This document shows positions 18,582 through 29,326 of a stretch of 64,000 nt of DNA, in pieces (the stretch's first letter is position 1; each line of letters opens with the position of its first letter). Below the pieces are notes generated by a model. It was not told where the DNA came from and did not search any database. It saw only the letters and a list, made by a program, of their open reading frames with translations. A program made the translations under genes and the position numbers. This DNA comes from Sva-07 sp963752815 (GTDB lineage Bacteria; Actinomycetota; Acidimicrobiia; Acidimicrobiales; Ilumatobacteraceae). Where the stretch lies: NCBI GenBank assembly GCA_963752815.1, contig CAVVZI010000015.1:992001-1056000 (forward strand), read 5' to 3'.

Positions 18582-19507
18582 ATGGCAGCCGACCGGCGAT
18601 CAGGACGTCGCTGGGCCGACTTCCCGCTGGCGATCGCGATGCTGCTCCCATCGGCGGTCATCCTCGGGGTCTTCGTGGTCTATCCGCTCGGCCGGGCGAT
18701 GTTGCTCGGCCAGCAACGGTGCGACAACTTCGGCAACAACTGCGTGTCGAACGGGCTCGACCAGTACGTCGACCTGTTCCGCAGCATCGAGTTCCAGAAC
18801 GCACTCGGGGTCACGATCCGCTTCGCCCTGATCACGCGTGCCGCTCGGCGTCGCTCTCCGGCGTCGGACTCGCCGTGCTCGCCGACAAGTACCTGCGCGG
18901 GATCGGTGCGTTCCGGACCGTGTTCTCCTCCACGGTCGCCACCTCGGTCGCGGTGGCCAGCCTGATGTGGCTGTTCCTCCTGCAACCGTCGGTCGGCGCG
19001 CTCGCCAACATGGGATGGTTCAGCAGCATCTTCCCGTCGGTGAAGGACCCCGGCTGGCTGCAGGACCCCGACACCGCACTCGTTCGCCGTCGCGCTTGTC
19101 GAGCGTGTGGGCCAACCTCGGCTTCACGTTCATCCTCGTCACCGCCGGCCTGCAGTCGATCCCCCGCGACCTGCACGAGGCGGCCGCCGTCGACGGCGCC
19201 GGCGGCATCCGGCGGTTCTGGTCGATCACCGTGCCGATGCTCGGGCCGACGCTGCTGTTCGTCGTGGTGGTCACGACGACCCGAGCGTTCCAGGCCTACG
19301 GCGAGATCGACATCCTCACCGGCGGCGGGCCCGCAGCCGGAGAATCCGACCACGACGATCCCGTACTTCATCTACGGCCAGAACTCACCGATCCGCAACG
19401 ACGTCGGTCTGCAGGCCGGCTCGGCGGTGCTGCTGTTCCTCCTGCTGCTCGCATTGTCGGGCCTCCAGCTCGCCGGCATCGGACGGCGGGTGCACTATGG
19501 CGATTGA
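18582..19507 (+). CDS. Sugar/glycerophosphate ABC permease 1 (UgpA/MalF type, five indels)
   Basis: 306 residues after correction. Six predicted membrane spans beginning LAIAMLLPSAVILGVFVVYPL, with the cytoplasmic EAA loop HEAAAVDGAGGIRRFWSITVPMLGP that docks the ATPase, and the UgpA-like end GGPQPENPTTTIPYFIYGQ. Single inserted bases sit near 18839, 18851, 19082, 19095 and 19344, each leaving two wobble alternatives. The next permease overlaps (ATG 19497). Part of a three-gene importer whose ATPase is not in the window. Confidence 0.88.
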
Positions 19508-20415
19508 CCTCACCACCGAGGGACTCGAGCCCGCTGAGCGCCGCCGACGACGCCGATCGACCGCGGCCCGCGCAACGCCGTTCGTGAGTTCGACGAGCCG
19601 GTCGGCTGGCGCCGCGTCGGCCCGCTACGGGCTGCTCGCCGCGCTGTCGGTGATCGTCCTGTTCCCGATCTACACCACGGTGATCGCGGCGTTGAAGCCC
19701 GGCGACGAGGTGCTCGACAACCCGCTCCTGCCGACCGCCTTCACGCTCGACGTGTTCCGCGAGGCGTGGACGTCGGGCCATCTCGGGCGGTATCTCGCTC
19801 AACTCGCTCGTGGTGGCGGTGATCGTCACCGTGTTCCAGGTGGTCACGTCCGTGCTGGCCGCGTACGCGTTCGCGATCCTCGAGTTCCCCGGCAAGCGCG
19901 TGCTGTTCCTGCTGTTCATCGCCACGCTGCTCGTGCCGGCCGAAGCAACGGTCGTGGTGAACTTCCAGACCGTCGACGGGCTCGGCTGGACCAACACGTT
20001 CATCGGGCCTGTCGGCGCCGTTCCTCGCCACCGCGTTCGGGATCTTCCTGCTGCGGCAGGTGTTCATGACGCTGCCGCGCGACCTGCTCGACGCGGCCTC
20101 GATCGACGGCGTCGGCCACCTCGGCTTCCTTCGCCACGTGGCGGTGCCGCTCGTGCGACCCGACGCTCGGAGCGCTCGCGTTGTTCAGCTTCCTCGGTAC
20201 GTGGAACCAGTACCTGTGGCCGAATCTCGTGGTGACCGAACAGGACATGAACACGGTCCAGAGCGGGCTGCGCCTGTTGAGCAAGTCCAACGTCGACCAA
20301 CCCAACCTCGTGATGGCCGGCACGGTGATCGCCGCCGTGCCGATCTTCATCGCCTTGTTCGTGTTCCAACGCCAACTCGTTCAAGGGACTCACCGCCGGG
20401 GCGGTCAAGGGATGA
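19497..20415 (+). CDS. Sugar/glycerophosphate ABC permease 2 (UgpE/MalG type, four indels)
   Basis: 304 residues after correction. Six spans, with the EAA loop LLDAASIDGVGHLGFLRHVAVPLVRP and the C-terminal family signature FKGLTAGAVKG. The insertions lie near 19802, 20010, 20167 and 20378-20379, the last giving the Leu codon CT followed by both C and G. Its stop overlaps the start of the binding-protein gene (ATGA at 20412), typical of a coupled operon. Confidence 0.88.
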
Positions 20416-21984
20416 TCGCGCGCCGCCGCGTCGGTCGGACACGTGGCGATGCTGGCGGTCGGTGCCGTCGTCGCCGCCGCCTGCGGGTCGGGGAGGTCGG
20501 CGCTGCAGGCAGGCCTCGACGAACCCGACACCGTCGCGTCCACCGCCCCACCATCGACGGTCCAGAGCGGATCGCCGGGCGGCTCGACCCCGACCGACTC
20601 GACCGGGTCGACGTCGGACACGACGCCGGCCACGATCGCGCCGACCACGACCGAGTCACCGCTCGCCGACCAGCCCGGCTGCCCGACCGGTGCGCTCGAC
20701 GATGCGTCCGGCCCGGTGGAGATCACGTTCTGGCACGGGATGGCGAACGAACTCGAGACGTCGCTGATCGCGCTGACCGACGAGTACAACGCCAGCCAGG
20801 ATCGGGTGCACGTCGATCTCCAGAACCAGACGAGCTACAACTCGGCCATCGACAAGTACATCCAGTCGAGCCAGGACAGCCGTCCGACGATGATCCAGTT
20901 CCCCGAGTACGTGGTCCAGTCGTTCGCCCAGTCGGGCACGCTGATCCCGATCGAGGCGTGCCTGCGAGGACAGCGGCTTCGACACGTCGGCGTTCCTCGA
21001 GCGCACGCTCGACGCCTACACGTTCGAGGGCATCCGCTGGTCGATGCCGTTCAACGTGAGCAACCCGGTGCTGTACTACAACCGCCAGATGTTCGAGGCG
21101 GCCGGCCTCGATCCGGACGTGTCGCCCGTGTCGCTCGACGACCTCCGCGCCACGTCGCAGACCATCGTCGACAGCGGCGCGGCGAGCTTACGGCTGGGTC
21201 GTCGATTCGGGCCCGGACTCGGGCGGCGGCTGGTTCCTCGAGCAGTGGTTCGGTCGGGCCGACGAGCTGTACGCCGACAACGGCAACGGCCGTCTCGCGC
21301 CGGCGACCAAGGTGCTCTACGACGGCCAGACCGGCATCGACCTGCTCACGTTCGTGCAGTCGATGATCAACGACGGTCTCGCGGTGACGGTCGGCGACAA
21401 CCCCGGTGGCCAGGACGCGTTCCTGAAGATGATCGATCCGGCGACCCCGGGCGCGATGACGATCGGCACGTCGGCGGCGCTCGGCAGTGTGATCGCCGCG
21501 CTCGGCGGCGGGATCGCGCCCGGGCTCACCGAGGACGACATCGGCGTCGGACCGATGCCCGGGCCGGGCGACACACCCGGCGTCCAGGTCGGCGGCGGCC
21601 TCGTTGTGGATCGTCGCCGACAAGGGCGACGCGGAGACCGCCGCGGCGTGGGACTTCATCACCTACCTCGTCAGCGCGGAGGTCCAGTCGACGTGGGCGT
21701 CGGAGACCGGCTACGTGCCGGTGCGCAGTGACGCCGTCGATCTCGAACCGTTGGCGACGACCTACGCCACCGACCCGCGGTTCCGGGTGCCGTACGACCA
21801 GCTGCTGACGAGCGTCAAGGGCGAGGCGTCGCTGTCGCCGGTGCTCGGCCCGCAACGCGAGGTGCGCGTGGCGACCGCCAATGCCGTCGCCGCGATCTTC
21901 GGCGGCGCCGATGTGGCGACGTCCTTGAGCGCGGCCGCGGCCCAGTCGAACGCGCTGATCGAGAGCTACAACCAACGCAACTGA
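20412..21984 (+). CDS. Extracellular solute-binding lipoprotein (UgpB-like, four indels)
   Basis: 522 residues after correction. Lipoprotein signal with lipobox VAAAC, a Thr/Ser/Pro-rich linker, then a type 1 solute-binding fold: ITFWHGMANELE, QFPEYVVQSFAQSGTLIPIE, and the UgpB-like SMPFNVSNPVLYYNRQMFE. The insertions lie near 20437, 20969, 21187-21188 (Ser AGC/AGT) and 21604. The ligand is probably a glycerophosphodiester or oligosaccharide. No ugpC/msmK ATPase is present, so a shared ATPase elsewhere is expected. Confidence 0.87.
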
Positions 21985-22169
21985 AACTTCGCGAATTGCC
22001 ACGCATGGCGAGCGATCAACCACGAAGAGTGGCGCATAGCAGGTTGTGGGTCACAGGAAGGTGAAACGTCACCCTGCGCGGTGGCGCTGGGACGCTCCGG
22101 AGTGCTACAAACCAATGACGGGTCTGGAACGGGTCATGCCGCGTGACGGGTTAATAGAGGGGCGCGAAT
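21985..22169. other. Intergenic leader of the giant surface protein
   Basis: This 185-base gap holds no gene. A GAGGGG ribosome site at about 22155 precedes ATG 22170 by nine bases. I see no convincing -35/-10 pair, and no clear hairpin after the binding-protein stop, so co-transcription with the ABC operon is possible. Confidence 0.4.
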
Positions 22170-25100
22170 ATGAGTGGATATCGGCGTAGCCGAGGCGATC
22201 GCCCTCGATACGGATCATCGAAGGTCGGCGCGTTCGGCGTAATCGTCGCGCTCGTGGCGACTGCTGTGGTGTCGTCGACCTCCGGTACGGCATCGGCCAT
22301 CGTGGCCCCGCCGACGCCGATTCTCGTGACCGGACTCGGCGACGGAACGGGTACGTGCGCGGTCGCTCAGCCCACGACGACTTGTACGACGCTGCGTGCC
22401 GCGGTCGCTCGGGCGAGCTCTGTGCCCGGCACGACGATCACCGTGCCGGCCGGGGTGTACTCGCTGACCAAAGGTCCGATCGCCGTCAACGGGGCCGGCA
22501 CGAAGATCGTCGGTGCGGCGTCACCGGTGGGCGCCACCCCGACGCTGATCAACGCGGGCGGCAAGCGCGGCTTCGACGTCAACGCGAAGAACGTCATCTT
22601 CAGTGGCATCGCGATCACCAACGGAAATGGCGGACTGACGGGCGGTGGCGCCATCGCCGTCAATGCGACGGCCACGGGCTTCGTGTTGTCCGACAGCACG
22701 ATCTTCGGGAACGTCGGCAACGTCGGCGGTGGCGTCGAGGTCTTCGGGACCGCGCTCATCGAACGATCGACGTTCTCCGGCAACTCGGCGGTGATCAAGG
22801 GCGGTGGCATCCACGCCAGTGGCACCGTCGAGGTCGTCAACAGCACGTTCACCGGCAACACCGGTGGGCGCGGCGGTGCGATCGCGGTCTGGTCGCTGGG
22901 CAAGGGTGCGATCTCCTACTCGACCTTCGTCGACAACACGTCCTATCGGCCGCCTCGGCGGCGGCGTCGATCGCTACAGCGGTTCGCTCGTCGTCACCGG
23001 TTCGGTGCTGACCAGCACAGCGGTGCCGCGCGCAAAGACCGGGTCCGACTGCTCGAACGGCCCCAAGTTGATCGGGCTGAACTTCGTCGGTAACGCCACC
23101 GACTGCGTCCTCGCTGGAACGCCGCCCCTCACCGCGACCTCACCTGGGCCGATGACACTCGGCGCGCTCGCCAACAACGGCGGGCCGACGCAGACGATCG
23201 CGCCCGCCGGCGGAAGCGTCGGTCTGGACGTCAACGTGACCGAGTGCAAGGTCGTCGGCACCAACGGCTTCCTCGGCGCCGCACTGACGGTCGACCAACG
23301 GAGCCTCCCCCGTCCGAGCGGACGCAACGTCCCGCCGCGATGCGATCTCGGCGCCTTCGAGACCACGCCGTTCGATGTCGAACTGGCGCTCTCGTCGAGC
23401 ACGACGACGCCACCCGTCGGTGCGAGCACGATCCCCGCGGCGAACATCCCGGGCAGCGGTGAGCGACACGCAAGCACTGTTCGGTCGCGTCGAGCCGCGG
23501 GCGAATCCGATCAAGCATTCCCGATCAAGGCCTTCCCGCTCACGGCGGCGCCCGATCAAGGCGTTCCCGATCAAGGCGTTCCCGATCAAGGCCTTCCCGA
23601 TCAAGGCGTTCTTCACCGCGGCGGCGCCGATCAAGGCGTTCCCGATCAAGGCCTTCCCGATCAAGGCGTTCCCGCTCGACACGGTGCTGCTGTCCGATCT
23701 CGTGCTGCTCACCGACGGCGGATGGGAACGCGTCCTGCAGGGGACGCCACTCGAGGGTATGCCACTCCAGGCCATCACGCTGACCGACGTGCAGAACATG
23801 CTCGCCGATCCCGGCGCTCCCCGAAGCAAAGCGCACGGAGATCGGGAACATCGACTTCGGCGACCTCCAACTCGACGGCACTCCGCCTCGCCACGATGCC
23901 GACGCTGGCGTTCCTGTTGTGGTCGCTGCCGCTGAGTGCGATCCCGCTCGCGGGCTTCGACCGGCGATGCGACCGCCCAGTGGTGCGCGGTGTACTCCGA
24001 ACTTCTGCGCCGAAGCCACCGCGGACGGGACGTTGCCGGCGGCCACGCCTGCCAGCCTCGCACTGGCCGGGGAGTCGCTCGACGACGCGGGGCTCTCGTC
24101 GACCCCGCTCGGCTCGTTCTTCCAGTCGTCGGCTCCCTGCAGTCGTTCCCGATCAAGGCGTTCCCGATCAAGGCCTTCGACTTGGAGAGCTCGCCGATCA
24201 AGGCGTTCCCGATCAAGGCGTTCCCGATCAAGGCGTTCCAAGCGCGGCGGCATCTTCGACTGCTCCAAGGTCGACTGCGTCAACTTCACCGGAACACTGC
24301 GGCGACGTCTCCGCGAACAATGGATGGATCGATGGTGTCCACGACGTCGATGCGTTGATCGCGCTCGTCGCCGGAGACGCCGCGACTGCGCGAGTGCGTT
24401 CGACGCATACGGCCTGTACGACCTGCTCGTCGCGCTGATCCCGCCCGATTCCGTTCCGTGGGAACAGCTCGACCTCGACCGTCGCCGGCATCCAGAACGC
24501 CGCGTTCCCCCTCGTCGATCCGTTCCAGTACAACGCCGACATCACGCTCTCCGACGGCGCCGCGACGACGACGCTGCAGGTCGTACTCCCGCAGGGCTTC
24601 GCCTACGTCCCGGGCGGCACGACCCTGCGGCGGCTCGACCCTGAACGGTCAGCCACTGGGCAACCCGGTGCTCTCGGTGTCGTCGGGGACCGACGGGTGC
24701 GGCGCCGGCGCCGGCCGGACGATCCTCACGTACACGCTGTCGAACCTGCCCGCCGGGCTCAGTCATGTCGCGGTCAATGTGCGGGCCGGTCTGACGCTCG
24801 GGATCGCCGAAGCCGATGCGTGCGTCGTCGCGACCGCCGGCACTCAGAGCGACCTGAGCTCGGCCACGACGAACGTGACGGTCGTCGAGGACGCCGCCCA
24901 TCCGCTCCCGACCATCCGTCCGCTTGCCGTCACGAGCGGTGCCACGGGCGCCGGCGTCGACGTCAACCTCGGCTACGTCAGCCGTGCGGGCTCGGTCGAC
25001 TTGTACCGCTTCGAGATCTCCGAGGCCGACGCCAATCTCGGCGTCCATGGTGATCTGTTCCTCAGCAATCTGCCGGCCGACTACGACCTCGTGTTGTACG

Positions 25101-28100
25101 GCGGGCGTGACGCCCCGCTGCGCAACCGACCCACGTCGTCGGTCGGCTACGTCGACGACGTCCAGGTGGACCTCAACCCCCTCGACGATCCGGTCCAGGC
25201 CGACACGGTCCAGGACGTGCCGCAGACGCTCCCGACCGGGCTCGGCTTCAATCCGGCCGACTACGTCCCCGTGGCCATCTCGTCGAATCGCGGCGTCAAC
25301 GACGAGCAGATCCAGACCGGAACACTGCGCGCCGGCACGTACTACGTCCAGATCTCGGCGTACAACGCGGCGTTCTCCGACGCGCCGTACGCGCTCCGGT
25401 TCCGCACCGACGGCTCGGCCCAGCGGGCTTGCCCCGCTGGGCCCGCCTACCCGACCGGTGGGCAGGGCGTCCTGCCAGACCCCGACATCACTGAGCGCCG
25501 ACGTCAACACACTCTTCCTGGTGAACGAGCAGCTCCTGCGGGCCACCTATGGGACTGAGGCGCAGAGCATCCTCGATGCGGCCCAGAGCGTCGCGGACGC
25601 CAAGACGCTCGGCGTGAGCGGGGCGATCATCCCGGTCGAGGGCACGTTCCAGGGTGGACATGAGGTGGAGAACGCCTACAAGGCTCGATTCGCCGACCCC
25701 TGCAATCCGCTGCGCTCGAACGACGTCGTGCGCGCCATCGGCAAGGTCATCGACAGCTACACCGCCGCCCGCCCCGGGATCCGCAACATCGTCATCATCG
25801 GCGACGACCGCCAGATCCCGATGGCCAACATCGTCGATGACACCAACTTCGCCAACGAGCGGACGTTCGCCCAGGACTTCTCCGGGAACAACGAGAGCAT
25901 CTCGGCGCTCCTCGCCGGCATGTACCGCACCGACGATCCCTACGGCACCACCGCCGGCATCAGCGTGCGTAACCACGAACTGTTCGTCCCCGAACGGGCG
26001 GTCGGTCGCCTGGTCGAGACACCGACCGAGATCATCCAGTCGTTGACCAACTTCACGAAGTACAACGGACGTCTCGATCCGTCCACGACCCAGAACACGG
26101 CGCTCGAGACGGGCTACGAGTTCCTCTCCGACGGCGCCGAGTTGAACGCGAAGAATCTGGAGGCAGGCGGATACAACAGCGTTGTCCGACTCATCAACAA
26201 TGCCTGGACCGACGGGGCCCTGGCCGCCGCGCTCGGCGCGTTCCCGACCAACCCCGCGAAGTTCGACGTGATCGGCCTCCACGGGCACTTCGACCAGAAC
26301 AACGCGCTGCCGGCACTCAACAGTTCGACGAAGCCGGCGCCGAGCGATCCGGACACCCAAGCCGGGTTCGGAGTCGGGACCGACCCGCTGTTCAGCAGCA
26401 ACGAGTTCCCGGCCGCGCAGAACCGGGCGGTCGTGTACAGCATGGGTTGTCACGCCGGCTACAGCCTGAGTGACATCGAGGTCGGCAGCCAGTCGCCCGA
26501 CTGGGCGCAGCGCCTGGTCGGCGGCATCGGCAACGTGTTCGCCGGCAACACGGGCTTCGGCTACGGCGACTCCGACATCGTGGCCCTGTCCGAATCGCTC
26601 ACCGCGCAGTTCGCCACCGAGGTGGCCCAGTCCGGTTCGATCGGGCAGGCCTGGGTCGACGCGAAGCAGCAGCACGTGTCCAAGGTCCACGTGCTCGACG
26701 CCTATCAGGAGAAGGTGCTCGAGGAGTTCGTCTTCTACGGCCTGCCGATGTTCTACGTCGGTGCGACCCCACCGCCTGTGGCGGCACCGGTCGCCCCGAC
26801 GACCGTTCCGCCCTCCAATCTTCCAGACGCCGGATTCGGCGGCCTCAAGGTCGCCACGGTCGTGGCGACGCCGAACTTCACCGGAACGGCCACGGCGCCG
26901 AACCCGGTCGTCACACCGTCGGGTTCGTTCTACACCGTCGGTGGTCAGACCCTCGACGTCAACGGCCGGCCGATCCAGCCGCTCTTCACCAGCGACATCA
27001 CCCGGCCAGGTCTGGTCGCTCGCGACACGCTGATCACGGGGCTGTCGTCGAGGGACGTGGGAAATTTCGATCCCGTCTTCTTCAAGGCGTCGACCGAACT
27101 TCGGTCAGCCGCGACCCGAATATCTCGACGGTTCGTTCCCGGCGGAGCTGGCGTCCGTGCGCAGTTACAAGGCCGACGGCAAGGACCAGCAGCAGCTCCT
27201 GCTCGGCGTCGGCCAGTTCCGCGGCTCCGACGTCGAAGCCACCCCGGAAACGCCGCAACCGGGCGTCCAGCGCCTGCACACGCGTGTCGAGACGCAGATC
27301 TACTACGGCCCCTCGAACCCCACCGACATCACGGCCCCGTCGATCGACCAGAGCCGCGGCTTCGTCGACGACGGCGTGGCCTTCTTCGAGGTGTCAGCGT
27401 CCGACGTCGGCGGCAACGTCGAGCGGGTCTTCATCCTGTTCCGCGGCACGACGGGTACGACCTGGACGGGTCTCGACCTCACGAAGGGCCCCGACGGCGT
27501 GTGGCGCGGCGGACGCGGGTTCACCGGTGACAAGATCGAGTTCGCCGTGCAGGCCGTCGACAGCAGCGGCAACGTGGCGATGAGCAACTCGAAGTCGCTG
27601 TTCTTCCTCGACGCCGATCCCGTGCCGGTGACGCCGCTCGACCTCGTTGCCGAGCGCCGGTGACACCCGGCGGGTTCACGAATCCGTGGTTCACGACCGA
27701 CGTCGTACGTCGCCATCGAAGGCGCCACGCCGACCACGACCTACAGCGTCGACGGAGCGGCCTCGGCCCTCTACACGGGGCCGGTCCGATCTCGGGCGAC
27801 GGCGGGCACATGATCACCGCGTTCGACCCCACGACCGGCCTCGTCGACAAACTGTTCGTCGCCATCGACTCGACGCCACCGTCGGCGTCGATCCCGGTCC
27901 CCGACGGGTTCGTGCAGGGGCCGCTGCCGATCACGGCGACGTTCGACGACGGGAACGGCGCGGGTGTGACGCGCATCGACGCTTCGGTGGGAGGGACCGT
28001 GATCAAGACGGTCACGTTCGCCAATCCGGTGCGCCTGGGTGAGTTGACCATCGATCCGATCACCGCCGAAGGGGTCACGACGGTCGACTTCGTCGCCACC

Positions 28101-29295
28101 GACGCGGCGGGCAACGTCAGGACGGCGAGCGCCACGGTGTCGATCGACAACACCAAACCGGTCGTGACCGTGAGCAAGTCCCCGACGACCGACTTCGCCA
28201 ACGGCGACGTCACGATCGGCGTCGACGTCACGGACACCGGCGGTTCGCCGATCGTCGACGCGTTGGTACACGATCGCCAGCGATCCCGGCGACGATCCGT
28301 CCGCTCGACCTGCCCGTGAGCGCCGAGGGCACGACCGAGGTGACCGGCTTCGCGATGGACGCGGCCGGGAACGTCGGCCAGTCGACGCCGGCCACAGTGG
28401 TCAAGATCGACAAGACGCCACCGGTGCCGACACTGACGGTGTCGAGCAACGTTGCCGCGATCGGTTCGTCGGTCACGGCCGACTTCTCGTGCGCGGACTC
28501 GTTCTCCCTCGTCGCGTCGTGCGTCCTCACCGTCGACGGTGCGATCTACAGCAGCCACGCCGGGGCAAGTCGCCCTGCCGGCGACGCTCACCCCGCACAT
28601 CTACACGCTGGCGGTCACGTCCACCGACGTCGCCGGCAACCCGTCGGACCCGACGAAGGGCGACGGCAACCGTCGAGTTCAAGCAGTTCGCGCTCGGGCC
28701 GTTCGTGACGTTGTCGAGCCCGCAGGTCACGGTCGGCGGTTCGGTCACGGCGACTTGGGGGTGTGCCGGCGCGGCCGCTGGTGTGGCATCGTGCAAGCTG
28801 ACGCTCGACGGTGCCCTCATCAGCAGCACGCCTGGCCAGGTCGTCCTCCCGGCGCAACAGGTGGGGCCCCATGCCGTGGCCGTCACGGCGACAAGCCTCA
28901 CGGGCGCCACGGAGACGGCCGGCGCGTCGTACACGACCGTGGCGGCGCCCCCGAAGTACAACCTGTGCATCCCCCTCGGCTACAACGCGACCGTGGCGAA
29001 GAACGTCGGCTCGGCCTACGGGTTCAGCTTCAAGCTGTGCGACGCGGCCGGCAAGAACGTGTCGAGCAGCAGCATCGTGCTCGTGGCGACGGTCGTCAAT
29101 CCGGGTGGGTACCCAGCGGTTCCGATGGCGCCGGGCGGCTCGAACCCGGGCAACGAGTTCATCTTCGGCAACAGCGCCTACAGCTACACGCTCAAGACGA
29201 CGGGACTCCCGGCCGGAGACATGACGCTGGAGTTCGTGGTCAAGGGTGATCCGACGGGGACGAAGTACTCGCTGCCGTTCAAACTGAAGAAGTGA
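22170..29295 (+). CDS. Giant secreted multidomain protein with C25 (gingipain-like) peptidase domain
   Basis: About 2370 residues after resolving some 23 single-base indels (18 extra, 5 missing; net 13, restoring an exact frame). Order: signal/anchor (VGAFGVIVALVATAVVSSTSG); a right-handed beta-helix (SDSTIFGNVGNVGGGVEVFG, IERSTFSGNSAVIKGGGIHA) ending in the anchor-like CDLGAFE; two blocks of P-I-K-A-F pentads; and a beta-sandwich (ITLSDGAATTTLQVVLPQGF). A caspase-fold C25 domain at about 25500-26760 follows, with probable catalytic His in GLHGHFDQ and Cys in YSMGCHAGYS, then several Ig-like modules. It is probably cell-surface or secreted and may process proteins. Confidence 0.8.
23500..23672 (+). 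repeat. PIKAF pentapeptide repeat block 1 (15-bp DNA repeat)
   Basis: The 15-base unit TTCCCGATCAAGGCG (last base G or C) is repeated, encoding nine P-I-K-A-F pentads in groups of two, four and three, separated by short A-P-L-T or F-T-A-A-A linkers. The DNA copies are near-identical, which points to recent expansion by slippage or recombination. The flanking sequence continues the pentad rhythm with variants PLEGM and PLQAI. Confidence 0.9.
24144..24242 (+). repeat. PIKAF pentapeptide repeat block 2
   Basis: The same 15-base unit recurs about 470 bases downstream, giving five further pentads in groups of two and three around a D-L-E-S-S linker. The intervening protein also shows degenerate pentads (PLSAI, PLAGF). 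The two blocks together suggest a five-residue-per-turn solenoid. Confidence 0.88.
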
Positions 29296-29326
29296 CGACG
29301 GGCTGAAGCGGTGACGTCAGACTGAT

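Noticed and set aside
20412..21984. Calling the ABC importer a complete Ugp system
   Set aside because: The binding protein and permeases are Ugp-like, but no UgpC ATPase or glycerophosphodiesterase is in the window, so I assign no gene symbols.
23500..24245. CRISPR array suggested by the repeated 15-base DNA unit
   Set aside because: Units are directly contiguous without spacers, are multiples of three bases, and lie inside a coding frame as PIKAF pentads.
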